Shown piece by piece: positions 10,576-21,010 of a stretch of DNA of 26,557 bases (its first letter is position 1; every line of letters starts with the position of its first letter). The notes beneath the pieces are model-generated. The model was not told the DNA's origin. It ran no database searches and saw only the letters and a program-made list of their open reading frames with translations. The stretch is taken from positions 1 to 26,557 of the forward strand of contig JAAAUF010000281.1 of the NCBI GenBank assembly GCA_015499985.1, written 5' to 3'. This DNA comes from Haplosporangium gracile (Eukaryota; Mortierellomycota; Mortierellomycetes; Mortierellales; Mortierellaceae). Position numbers and translations under genes: made by a program.

Positions 10576-10581
10576 AATAAA
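10576..10581 (+). promoter_or_regulatory. Candidate poly(A) signal of the GID4 gene
   Basis: AATAAA lies 313 nt after the GID4 stop codon, directly before a run of 13 C (10583-10595). The motif match is exact, but the distance is long for a fungal 3' UTR. Confidence 0.35.
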
Positions 10582-10582
10582 A

Positions 10583-10595
10583 CCCCCCCCCCCCC
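10583..10595. repeat. C13 homopolymer
   Basis: Thirteen consecutive C residues in the 3' intergenic region. Length is prone to sequencing and replication slippage. Confidence 0.9.
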
Positions 10596-10627
10596 ATGTC
10601 ATTTCTTTTTCCAATCGGAAACGCTTT

Positions 10628-10633
10628 TTTATT
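10628..10633 (-). promoter_or_regulatory. Candidate poly(A) signal of the GATA gene
   Basis: TTTATT on plus reads AATAAA on the minus strand, about 130 nt past the stop codon at 10766. Position and sequence fit a poly(A) signal. Confidence 0.4.
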
Positions 10634-10765
10634 ATTGTACAAGATGTGTGAACAAGAATGTTGATGAAAGTTGAAAAAAAAGAGGAAAGACTGGAAAAGA
10701 AAGACTAAAAGCATAGCACTCGAAAAAAAGTAAAGAACAAAATTTGAAAAAACAAGAAAAACAAA

Positions 10766-13700
10766 CTATTGCAACATGTAATCAGAAGAGGAGGCATTAC
10801 TCAAGGTCCTCAAATGCCCCGTCCGTTCGCGATGCTGGCCCATATCATTCAAGGCCATTAAGTTGGTCAACGCCGTCGACCCGTTTCCTCCATACCCTCC
10901 TCCACCTCCACTCCCGCCATAAACACTTCCTCCTCCACTTACTCCCCCATAGGGCCCTGACGCACCACTACTATTACCAAAGTACCCACCAGTACTCATC
11001 CCGAACCCACCTGAAGAACCGTCCAAACTGCCACCATGGAGAAAACTTGGGTGATTAAACATCAACATCATCTCGTTCTGGTCGACCCTGTGAATTGAAT
11101 CGTCTTCACCTGCGAGGCGGTGTCGGAGGGCTCCACAACGTTCTTCGAGGATGGTGAGGAACATGGATAGTTGGGGTTTTGACATCTGGTTCATCAGGCG
11201 GGTAAAGCGTGTGCTGTCTAGGATCAATGGGTTGTTGTTGGGTGCTCGGGTTGACGTGGTGGAAGGGGTGGGTTTCTGGGAGTCGGAAGAAGTGCCAGGG
11301 GTGCTGGATCCTTGTCTCTGCTGCTGTTGTTGGAGCAGCTGTTGAGACTGAGGTTGAGACTGGGACTGCTGGAGCTGAGACTGGTGGTGTCGCCGCTGTT
11401 GCTGAAGCGACAAAAGAGTCTGCGTATCCGTAATGATTGAATTCGGTGTCTGCACTCCACTTCCTCCTGCACTAGGAGAATCAGGTCCAAAGGGTGATCG
11501 GACACCATCCGGTTGCTGCTGCTGCTGCTGCAACTGTTGTTGTTGAAGCTGCAATCCTGCAAGAGCCATGGGGTCCTGTGGGAGAGTGGATTCATGCAAG
11601 AAGGGCGTGCTCGGATATTGCGGGTACAATCCTGGTGTGAACGGCGCTGCTCCATTGTTGGTCGCCCCCATCAAGGTCGACGATAGCCCATCACCACCGG
11701 GAGTAATAGTCTCCGATTTGAGTCCATCAGTAGCGGCGACAGCAGCGGAGAGGGCAGCAGCCTGGTTCTGGAGCTGCTGGCGGTACTGCTGCACGAGGAG
11801 GGGGTTCAGCTGCGCGAACGCCGCTGCCATAGCCGCGGCCGAGGGTGCGCCAGGGTTGCCGGCAGCGATAGAGATGCCAGGAGTGCCAGTGGGATTGAGG
11901 AAGTTGGGTGGGGTCAGGACGGGTGTTGGTGGGGAGGCTGTCAAGGATGCTGGGGACATTGATCCTCCTCCGTTGGCAAACGACATGTTGTGGTGATGGT
12001 TGTGATGGTTGTTGTACTGGGTGTGGTTGGTCAGCAAGGGCGATAGGGATGCATTGGAGACGGGCGTGGGCATCTGTTGTGGAAGCTGTGGATAATTTTT
12101 TTTGATAGACAAGGGGGGTCAAGGAGGATTAAGATCCGGTATGTGAACAAAGGGGGGTGTGAAAGGGAAAGTGGAAGGAATGGAAGAAGGGAAAAAGACA
12201 AGCGCGTGCAAATAGGTTAATAAGGATTGGTTAGATCGACCATGTTCAATTGTCCTCTTTCACATTCAGGGGTGGATGTGAGATGTGAACCCACAGACAC
12301 AACAATACAGATAGCGAAAAAAAAAAAAAAAAAAAAGGGCATGGCAGTAGAAGATGATAAGCACAAAAAGCAAAGTCCAAAAAAAAAAAGAGAAAAGCAG
12401 TAGAAGAGCAACAACTCCACAATGGGAGGAGATCAGCCAAGACCATGAGAAGAAAAAAAAGAATAAACAAAACTTACGTGGTCATCGGAGAGATGGTCAG
12501 ACTCGTCTTCATTCAAGACTGGGATATTCATCGCCAGAACCTCCACACGCGCCGTCACATCCTCTTCCTCCTCTTCGTCCTCGTCTTGGTCCTCCTGGCG
12601 CACCTCCTCATCCTCGCTACTACTATTGTTATAATCGGCACGGTCAAGGTCGCTGTAATGCTCGTCACCCTCCTCCTCCAGCATGACTTTCCCTTTCCGC
12701 TTCTTGCTGTTCAATGTGGTTGTAGTTGAATGCTGTTGTTGCCCGTGCTTCCTGTTCTTACTCTTGACACCAACTCCGTCAGACAAGAAACTCTCCTCAT
12801 CAACGCCTTGAACCTGACTTAACCCCGCTCCTCCTCCTACTGCTTGAGTAGCAGTGGCGGCGGCAGCGGCAGCAGCGACCTTCTTCTCTTGAACAGCAGT
12901 CCAATCTCGTTTCCGTCTCGCGATGTTCGACTTGCGCATGGTAACAGGCCGATCGCGTTGGTGGAGTCGCGCATACAGTCCGCAGGCGTTGCAAATCGAT
13001 TGACCTTTGGCGTCCTTCCTCCATAGCGGTGTCTCTGTCTGCCCGCAATTCGCGCACTCGATTGTGATCGCTGTTGGTGTTCCGGCGTTAAAGTTGTTGG
13101 TGGCCTGTTGTTTGTGTTGCTTTTTTTGGCGGCGTTGTTGTGCCTGTTGCTGCTTTTGAGTTTGTTGACGCTGTTGTTGTTGAGGTTGTTGTGATGGTGG
13201 CTGTTGTTGACGGTGAGAGGAGGAGGAAGGAGAAGGAGACATCATCGTATCCTCCGAATCGTCCGAGGCATTGTTGTTGTCCTGACCGACGACGACTTCT
13301 CGCATCTCCACATCGAATTGCGCACCAGCACGTCGTCGTTGCTGATTCTCCATATCATAATCCTCCTCCTCTTCTCCCTCATCTTCCTCGTCGTCCTCAT
13401 CATCATCCTCGTCCTGGTCGTCTCGGTACTCGTCGTCGTCTTCATCATCCTCATCCTCGTCCTCTCCATCATTCTCGCTATCATTCTCAATCTGCTGGTG
13501 ATGCTGGGGGTGATAATGCATCGAGGAAGGAGGGGGAGGAGGGGAGGCAGACGGGGTGTGGGAGGGCGGGGACGGAGGGAGGGCCGACTGGCGCGCGAGA
13601 GTCGGTGGATAAGGAAGAAGAGGTTTCAGATGACCAGGGGTCGCAGGAAGGACCACCGAGATGGTAGGAGTGGCCGATGCTGCTGGATCCAGTGCACGGA

Positions 13701-16700
13701 TAAGGACCTTCTCGTTAGAATCTGATTTCCCTGTTGACACTGTTGTTGAGGTAGGGACCGAAACAAAGCCGCTTCCTTCGTTGCTAACCTTCCTACGCTT
13801 GGTCTGCTGGTCCATTCCCTGCTTCTGTTGCTGCTGCTGTTGTAGTTGTTGTTGTGATGCTGATAACTGGGCGAGAAGCGAGGAGGAAGGGGATTCCTCC
13901 TTCAAGGCGGCCTTGGCGACGAGTGGGCGGTTCATCTTGTATTGCTTATAATAAAGACCACAGGCATTACAGAGCGAATGAAGTCGATCTGCAGTCCGCC
14001 TCCACAGCGGAGTCTTGGTCACCCCACAGTTGTAGCATTCTTGTCGATGCGTACTCGTCGCCGTCGCCGACGTCGTTTTGTTTTCCGAACCCGCTCCGGA
14101 CGTCGTTGCTGTTGAGGAGGAGGATGAGGAGGAAGGGAGGTCAAGAGGGGTGGCGGGGGACAACTTTTTGGTATTGGGCTTCAGAGACTTGAGCTGCTGA
14201 GCGGTTACCACTCCGAATGTGGCCGATCCTGATCCAGTTATCCGGTTATGGTTGTGAGAGGTGGAGGATGGGTTAAATAATACAGATACTGGGGCTGAAG
14301 ATGGGGATGGGGCTGGGTATAATAAGGTTGAAGAAGGCGCCACTGTAGCCAAGGGCGTGGCTGCCGATGCTGCTACTGCTGCCGTTGCTGCTGCCAACAC
14401 GACTGCCGCCTGTGCTGCCGTTGTGGTCAATGTAGTGGTAGTAGGTTGTGAAGATGATGGTGGTACTACCACCGGAAGAGACAGGGACGTTTTTGAGGGA
14501 TCGATGGTGGCAGTTGTTGTCATATTGGAAGTAGAAGAAGAGGCTACTGTTGCTGCTCCAGTGGTGGTGTGAGCCCGATCTGTGCTCATGTTGCCATCGC
14601 AGTTGCTTGCTGCCGTTGCTGCTGCCGTTGCTGCTGCTGCTGAGGAAGAAGAGGTGACTTTCAGGTATGCGGCCATGTATGCAGCAACCGATTGGGCATC
14701 TGCGTTGAGGTTATTGTTATTGTTGCTGTTTGAGGGTACTGTCGTCGAGGGAGGAGAGTTATCCTTTTGTTGCTGCTGAAGAAGCTCGAGTCGTTTTTCT
14801 CGCTCGAGCCGCTCCTTTGCCTTGGTTTCGAGTTCTTTCCGCTGGAGGGCGTGGTGCTGTTGGAGGAGGAGTTGCAAGTGTGTGGCGGAGGGAGTGGCGA
14901 GAGTTGAGGTTGAGGTTGCCGTTGTCATGGCCTGTTTGGAGGGAAGATTAGAAGAGACGGTGGAAGTGAGAGACGAAGAGGAGGGAGGGGAGGAAAGAGG
15001 CGCGAGAAAAGCCGAGGAGGTACTTGGAGAAGATAAAGTAGCGGTGGTGGTGAAGGATGACGACGAGGATGATGTGGGTTGAGGCGATAAGCAGGTAGTG
15101 GAGGAGGAGGTTAATGTGGGGGCCAATACGCTATCTGTTGTCGATGGAAGAGAAGGGGTTGCAGAAAGGAGAGCAATTGAGGAAGATAACGAATGATGAA
15201 GTGAATGCGAGACAAGAGGAGTAGAGGTAGACGAGGCAATTGGGCGGAAAAAGAAAGAAGAGACAGTAGTTGTAGGGGTGGAGGGAAGAGAGGAAAGAGG
15301 AGAGGAAGGGAGAGAAGAGAGGGAAAGAGAAGAAAAGGGTAAAGTAGAAGTTGGAGTTGAAGGAGAGGAAGGAACGATTGTTGCCGGGGATGAGGACGAG
15401 GCCTTTGATAAGGGAAGGGACAGCAGCATCCTAAAACGACAAAGTAAGGTTGGACAAGTCTGTCAATTTAAGGTGGGTGCGGAGGAGTGTCATGCAGCGC
15501 TTGCCTCTTGTTCTATTCAATCCATTCGGAGAGAGAAGTATTCAATCGAATCCCTCTTTATCTCTTGGATATGTGTATCATCTCTGTCATCTTCATTCAT
15601 TCACTCAATATACATGCCATTCTCTTCTTTTTCTTTTTGTTCCCTCCCTTTTTCAATCCCTCTTCCCCCTCCCCTCCGTCCTTTAATCGCGCATTCATTC
15701 TTTCTCCACCAATTGATCTCCACCCATCGCTCTCTTTTGTAGAAAAGAATAATGACAATAAAGACGTCTATTCATTCGTCCCTTTGTTTCCTCCTCAAGA
15801 ATAAACCCATAGAAAAAAATAAAAACGATTGAGTGTTCCATTTGTCTTCTTGTTTAGAATTATGAATTACCCCGACAAACAGGGTTCCCTCCGGCCATTG
15901 TCGTGTGCCGTTCCTTCGAAGGGATGTATGGCTCATGATCATTCACTCTCTTTCTAACTCTTTAGCCTCCTCCCCTCCCTTCCCCTTTCGCTCTAAACCC
16001 TTGTTTCCATTTTCTGTCTAAAACAACTAAAAAAGACAGAAACTAATAGCTTACCTCGTCATGGCGCGTCGCTTGTTGGTCCCCTGTTTCTTTTGGACTA
16101 CCACTATCATCCCTCCATCTCCCTCTCCTTCCTCTCCTTCTTGATCCTCCTGGGCCGACTCGAACCGATCCAATGTGGGAGTACGAGGCAACGTCGATGT
16201 TGTTGAAGAAGGAGAATGAAGAGACACAACAGCCAACGGTGTATCTGCGTTGTTGTTGTGTGGGGTTGCAGGTGTGTCACTGAAACTTTTCTTGTTGTGG
16301 TGGATGGAATTCATTGGCCGAGTTACATCGCCACGTTGAACCGATTGTTGTTGTTGTTGTCTCTTCTTTTGTGTCCTAGAAGTGTTGTTTGTTGTGTTGT
16401 TGCTCGTGCTAGTGTGGGGGTTTCTGTTCACTTCCCAAAGACTGTTGTTGTTGTTGTTGTTATTGCCAAGAGATGAGTGTCCCTCTCCTCTCTCTCCATC
16501 CTCCACACCTCCCTCCTCCCTTTCATTCGCCCCCATATCCATGTCCATGGCGCTGCTGCCTCGGACCTGCTGCTGACTGTTGGACGAGGATGAAGAAGAG
16601 GAAGAATGGCCCAGGAATAAATTTCCGAAATTCGCCTGTGCTCTTCCCGACTCACCCGATAACCCCGACACCGAAGACAAAGACAACGAAGTAGTGCCAG

Positions 16701-18584
16701 CTGGACTCCTGGGCAAGGATGAGGTACCACCAGTACCAGGATGCGTGGTACCCTCGAAGGCAGTTATTGTCGTCGTCGTCGTCATCGATGCGTCCGTGTC
16801 AGCGTTCATTCCAGTCTCTCTCCCCTTCCCTCCGCCATGAAGAGGAGCAGGGGTCTTTGCAGAAGAGGAGGTGGTACAAGCAGATGGAAAAGTCATAGAA
16901 CCCTCAAATGGACTATTGGCATGTGAAGACAAAGCCTTTGACGCACCAACAGCAACAGACGACCACTTGCAGATTGGCACAGACAAAGTTGGTCCACTCC
17001 TTTCCTTCCCTCCCTCTCCCTCAATTCCATTCCCAATTCCACCACTTGAGCCTTTTACTCTCATTACCCCTTTCATCGTCCTCGATAAAGTTTCGGTCTC
17101 GACGGTCAGTTGCAGACACTTTGCTACCCCTTCTTCTCTTCCTTCCTCTTCGTCATCAATTTTCCCTTCTTCTTCTCCTGCGCCTTCATCTATTGCGTAA
17201 TGGCCTAAGTCTGGATCACCAAAACGACCGTTAGAAGAGTGATCGACAGACGATTGCTCTTCCCCGCGTCCTACCCGGTTCCTCTCTTGTCCTCCCTGTC
17301 CTTGTCGTCGTTTGGCGTCATCCGCATCACCCTGCCTCGTCCTCCTCGTGTCATCATTGGACCCTGCCACAGCAGTCGCCGACAGGGTGCCTTCCTCTTC
17401 CTGCATTAGCATATCTTCTAGCGAGCCTTGGGATCGAGGGTTCAGCTGTTGATGCTGAGAAGGTGTTTTAAAAGGAAATAACCTGGAGCTGTTGTTGGTG
17501 TCGAGAGAACGATCTTCCCCTCTCCCTCCTCCTCGTCCATCTGCAAGATGTATTGATTGCTCACGCTTTCCTCCTTCCTGTTTGCACTCGTGGCCGTCGA
17601 ACTCCTCGTGCTCTTGCTCTCGCTCTCGTTTGCGTTCTCGACCACCGTTGTTCAACAGATCGTCGTGGTGGTACATGCCTCCTCCTCCTCCAGACTTCTC
17701 CTCTTCTTGCTCATTCTCGTCAAGATAATCTGGGTGCTCGTCGTTGTCGGCTTGGTGGTGACTCAGAAGAAATTCGTCCGATCCGAACCCAAAGGACTCA
17801 AAAGACGGTAAAGGTGGTACTGAGAAAGAAGATCGGAATACTGTTGAGGTTCTACGAGATCGTTTCGTTGTTGCCGATGAGGAAGAGGAAAGAGATGGAG
17901 AATTGATGGGACTGAGGGATGAGGAGGTGGTGGTGGACCAAGGGGCAGGGATCCAAGGGTCATCCGATGTCAGTTGAGGCGAGAGAGTAGGGCTTTGCGA
18001 GTGTGGTGATCTGGGTGGTTCCTCCTCCTGCTGTTGCTGATGCTGTTGTTGGCGTTGGAGGAATAGTTGTTGCTGCTGCTGGAGGATCTGAGTTAAAAAA
18101 GGGAGGATAGAGAATACGCGGCAAGAGAAGGGATGGAAGGGTGAGGATAGAGTATCGTTTTGTTTGACAGACAAGGTGGATCATCCCAACGAATTAAGAA
18201 AGGAACCATTACGGTTTTTTTAAGAGGCGATCTGAATGTACACGGAGCAGAGTTGGATAGTAGTTGTTGTACTCCGGAAGGGTACGGGTAATATAGATAA
18301 AGTACCTTGAGTTTCTCGGAAACGAGATAGTGATCCTGGCCGTTGCCATGGTTGACCGTTGCTACAGTCGAGTCCGAAGACGAAGACGAGGATGAAGAAG
18401 AGGAGTGGAGGTGGACTAGAGCAGGGTCATGCTGTGCGTTCAGAAGACGCTGTTGTTGCTGTTGGAGTTGAAGTTGTTGCTGTTGGAGCTGCTGGTGTTG
18501 CTGTTGTTGTTGCTGTTGCTGTTGATAATGTTGGAGAAGGATGAGGGAATGGAGGTATGAGGATGAAGGTGTTGGAGATGGCAT
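10766..18584 (-). CDS. Very large GATA-type transcription factor with two zinc fingers
   Basis: Four exons, 18584-18306, 18087-16055, 15430-12478 and 12085-10766, join in frame to 2194 residues. Introns are 218, 624 and 392 nt, with donors GTACTT, GTAAGC and GTAAGT and acceptors CAG, TAG and CAG. Finger 1 (Cys 1236, 1239, 1258, 1261) is C-X2-C-X18-C-X2-C with TPLWRRTADRLHSL. Finger 2 (Cys 1563, 1566, 1584, 1587) is C-X2-C-X17-C-X2-C with TPLWRK and a basic RKSNIARRKRDW tail. GATA factors bind HGATAR sites in the nucleus. About 300 residues separate the fingers and include a long Asp/Glu run but no Cys, unlike siderophore regulators (Fep1, SREA, URBS1), which have a Cys-rich linker. The rest is Ser/Thr/Gln-rich with polyQ near both ends. 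One ordered island (about 2041-2086) lies in the last exon. GATA identity is certain. Joining exon 2 to exon 3 is the weakest link: an ATG at 15429 directly follows the acceptor and could instead start a 1423-residue protein. Confidence 0.75.
12317..12336. repeat. A20 homopolymer inside GATA-gene intron 3
   Basis: Twenty consecutive A on plus (T20 in the transcript) within the inferred third intron, about 230 nt before its acceptor. It is a length-variable tract, not the acceptor's own pyrimidine tract. Confidence 0.85.
12933..13056 (-). other. GATA zinc finger 2 (X17 type) coding segment
   Basis: Encodes CANC, then seventeen residues, then CNACGLYARLHQRDRP, continuing into a basic arm. This is the canonical fungal and animal GATA finger (type IVa), the DNA-binding part of the large factor. 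Confidence 0.95.
13930..14037 (-). other. GATA zinc finger 1 (X18 type) coding segment
   Basis: Encodes CYNC, then eighteen residues, then CNACGLYYKQYKMNRP. The X18 loop (type IVb) is rarer and differs from the X17 loop of finger 2 in the same protein, so the two fingers are not a simple recent duplication. Confidence 0.95.
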
Positions 18585-20194
18585 AGCGCAACCTTTTTTT
18601 GTTTTCTTTTATTGTTGTCGTTTCTTCGTGGATGTGAAGGAAAGTACTGTCGATGTGAGAGTACGAGTGGGTGAAGAAGGGGATGTAACTGAAGAGACGA
18701 AGAGAGGAGTAAAGAGAGGAAACGGGTCCATCCGATGGATATGCGCACGATATCCTCTTGCAAATGTCACAGACATCCACAGGAAGCAAGATTTGATAGC
18801 CCATCAACAGTGCCCCTTCCAGTCTTGAGCTCTCTACTTTGCCAAAGTTGTTAACAATGCAAAAACAGACAACAAAACAAACCCTCAAAAGCAAACACGA
18901 AAAAAATGCAAGATCGAACAACGGAGCATTAGCCTAAAGCATAAAAAACGAGGCAAGCAGCTATCTATCTCCGTATTTCATTTTTTGTTTGTTTGTGCTT
19001 CTTACTTTTGCACACTACTCCGATCCCTTTGCCCTGCCATGCCTCGCATTGCCCTCCGAAGCGAGATGGACGGAAGCGGAAAATGGGTCCCTCAGGCCTT
19101 CAGCTTTTTGCATCACTTATTTTCCGATAGATAGCGAAACGAAGGGGTCTTTGCTCACTGCTCCTGATTTTTCTTTGTCCACATTAGTCTTGTGTAAGAG
19201 AGAAAATGAAGGCAGTGACTCGAAATGCTCAAAATAAAATGGCTGAAAAAAAACAGGGTTTCTGTTTTACGCCACGCGAGGAGGGACAACCGGAGAGCTG
19301 CAGAAGGAAGGCAGCTTAGAGTTATCGATGAGTTGTCAGCAGGAATTGGTTAATTGGGGGTTTTTCTTTATCGTCCCACCAAGCCAGCCCATCTAACTTA
19401 ACATTGTCCCAGCCACGGCGTAAACCTGAGGGAAAAGGTCCGAGGAGTGAGATTCAGTATGAGAATGACGAGAAAGAGAAGAGGATCGTGGTACAGAATA
19501 TGCTTTGATAACAAAGCTATTTCACGGACTCTTTTTTTTTTTTTTCATTCTTATCGCGACGCAGCCAACATGCAGCCTAGTGAAGAACAAAAGAAAAAGC
19601 CGAAGAAAGATTTTTGTCCAACTGCAGGACAGATTATCTTAAATCGAATCGTAACAAGAGTGCGATAAAACAAATAGCAAAAACGCGGAAGAGATTGAAA
19701 GAGAGCACAGGGGACAACAAAGCGGGGTAAAGAAGACGTTGTGGACGTTCAATCCTGCTTCTTTCCCCTCCCCTCTTTCATGTGTTAGCCAGGGCCGAAA
19801 AGACGTTTTTCTTAGACAAACCATTCAACGCACGCACACATTATTCAACAGTGAGGATGCAAAGAGCAGACTTTGTTTGTGGAGAATTTTCTTTAACCCT
19901 TCCCAGTTGTTGTTGTCAATGGTACCCTTCATCAGTTGATCATTCATACCTGACACCAAAAAGAATGTCTTGAACTGTGATGTTACTGATAACATTACTC
20001 GTCCAGCCGCCACCAAAGAAAAAAAAATCTAAGTACCATCACTGTCTGTTTCTAATCAGCTCCCATAGCTGGTCCAGCAAATAAAGTAGGTCACTCCGCG
20101 GTTACAGAGCAGAAAGAAAGAAAACGTTGATGACCCTGCATTAAAAAAAAGAGAGTCGATCAAAGAAGTAAGGTTTTTTTACATGTCTTCTACC

Positions 20195-20213
20195 TTATCG
20201 ATCGCTCTTATCT
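20195..20213 (-). promoter_or_regulatory. Paired GATA-factor binding motifs
   Basis: TTATCG (20195-20200) and TTATCT (20208-20213) read CGATAA and AGATAA on the minus strand. Both fit the HGATAR consensus and lie 13 bp apart, about 1.6 kb upstream of the GATA-factor gene. Paired GATA sites are typical of fungal GATA targets, but by chance such hexamers are common. Confidence 0.25.
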
Positions 20214-20260
20214 ACCTTTCGTCTTACTTTTGTACAAGTGCAAAACAAAATCGCGAGTCG

Positions 20261-20283
20261 TTGGTTGGTTGGTTGGTTGGGTT
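20261..20283. repeat. TTGG tetranucleotide repeat
   Basis: Five TTGG units followed by GTT, in intergenic DNA. The G pairs make it a possible two-layer G-quadruplex. Confidence 0.8.
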
Positions 20284-21010
20284 CATTAATAGTCGATCCT
20301 CATCTTCACTCCTTTTGTTTTTGAGAGCGTGCATGACTTGACCTGACCCTGACCCACTTCATCGATATGAGATCTAAGAAACAGCAAAAATGGATACAGA
20401 AGTCGAGCCAAGGGGCTAATTCCCTTGTGCTCATTCTCATTGAAAAGAAGGAAATAGTCGTGCGATAAGAAGTTTTCATAAAGACGTGGCTATCGTCCTA
20501 GGTTCGGATAAACAAGCCAAATAGTAAATTAACGGTCAGACAAGGCGAGAGATGTTATATCATTCGCTGACACAATTTTTTATTTCGTGTCTTGTAGATT
20601 CACACTCTTCAATTCATCTTTTGAAGAGATCACTGTTTTTTTCTATCATTAAGCATAGTGTAGAAAGCAAAAGCGTGACGCTTATTCAAATGCCCATGTC
20701 TCCGAGTTTGCGAAATTGCTCCTTCACTTTGACGGCGATTTGTGTTCCTGAGAGCAACGTGTGAACCGAGGAGAACAGCCGTTTTTATGTGTGGCTTTCA
20801 CCGCCACATGCCCACGGCATAGCGCTGTTTTCCTTCTCTCTTTCTTCCTGTCTTGTCCACGCATGCCCGTCCACTCCCATTATTTTTATTCTTTCTCATA
20901 CCATCGTCATTCACACACATTCACTCTTCCCTCATTCTCATCATCCGCTGTTCCATCAGGATACAGAACAGATCCCAGCGCCAGCCACCACCACCCTCAC
21001 CACCATCAAT

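Larger units (their letters stand above)
10264..10765. other. Convergent 3' intergenic region (GID4 / GATA gene)
   Basis: About 500 bp between two convergent stop codons. It holds candidate poly(A) signals for both genes and a 13-nt C run. Open frames here are short and without protein character. Confidence 0.6.
18585..21010. other. Intergenic region between GATA gene (minus) and Sel1 gene (plus)
   Basis: About 2.4 kb with no convincing gene; open frames are at most about 165 residues and lack domains. It contains several GATA motifs, a TTGG repeat (20261-20283), a T-run near 19530 and, at about 20880-20970, a C/T-rich stretch ahead of the Sel1 ATG. The first 100-300 nt next to 18584 probably hold the GATA-gene 5' leader. 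Confidence 0.55.

Noticed and set aside
10112..10651. 179-residue plus-strand open frame over the GID4 last exon
   Set aside because: Different frame from the conserved GID4 C terminus and runs into the 3' region.
13140..13725. Plus-strand and alternate-frame open reading frames over the acidic GATA linker
   Set aside because: Antisense shadows of an Asp/Glu-rich repeat; codon bias makes all frames open.
12433..15429. Assignment of the GATA protein to the siderophore/iron regulators (Fep1, SREA, URBS1)
   Set aside because: Those need a conserved Cys-rich segment between two X17 fingers; here there is no Cys between the fingers and finger 1 is X18.
18427..18921. Cys/Phe-rich 164-residue minus-strand open frame upstream of the GATA start
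   Set aside because: Overlaps exon 1 in another frame and reads through the probable 5' leader; no domain.
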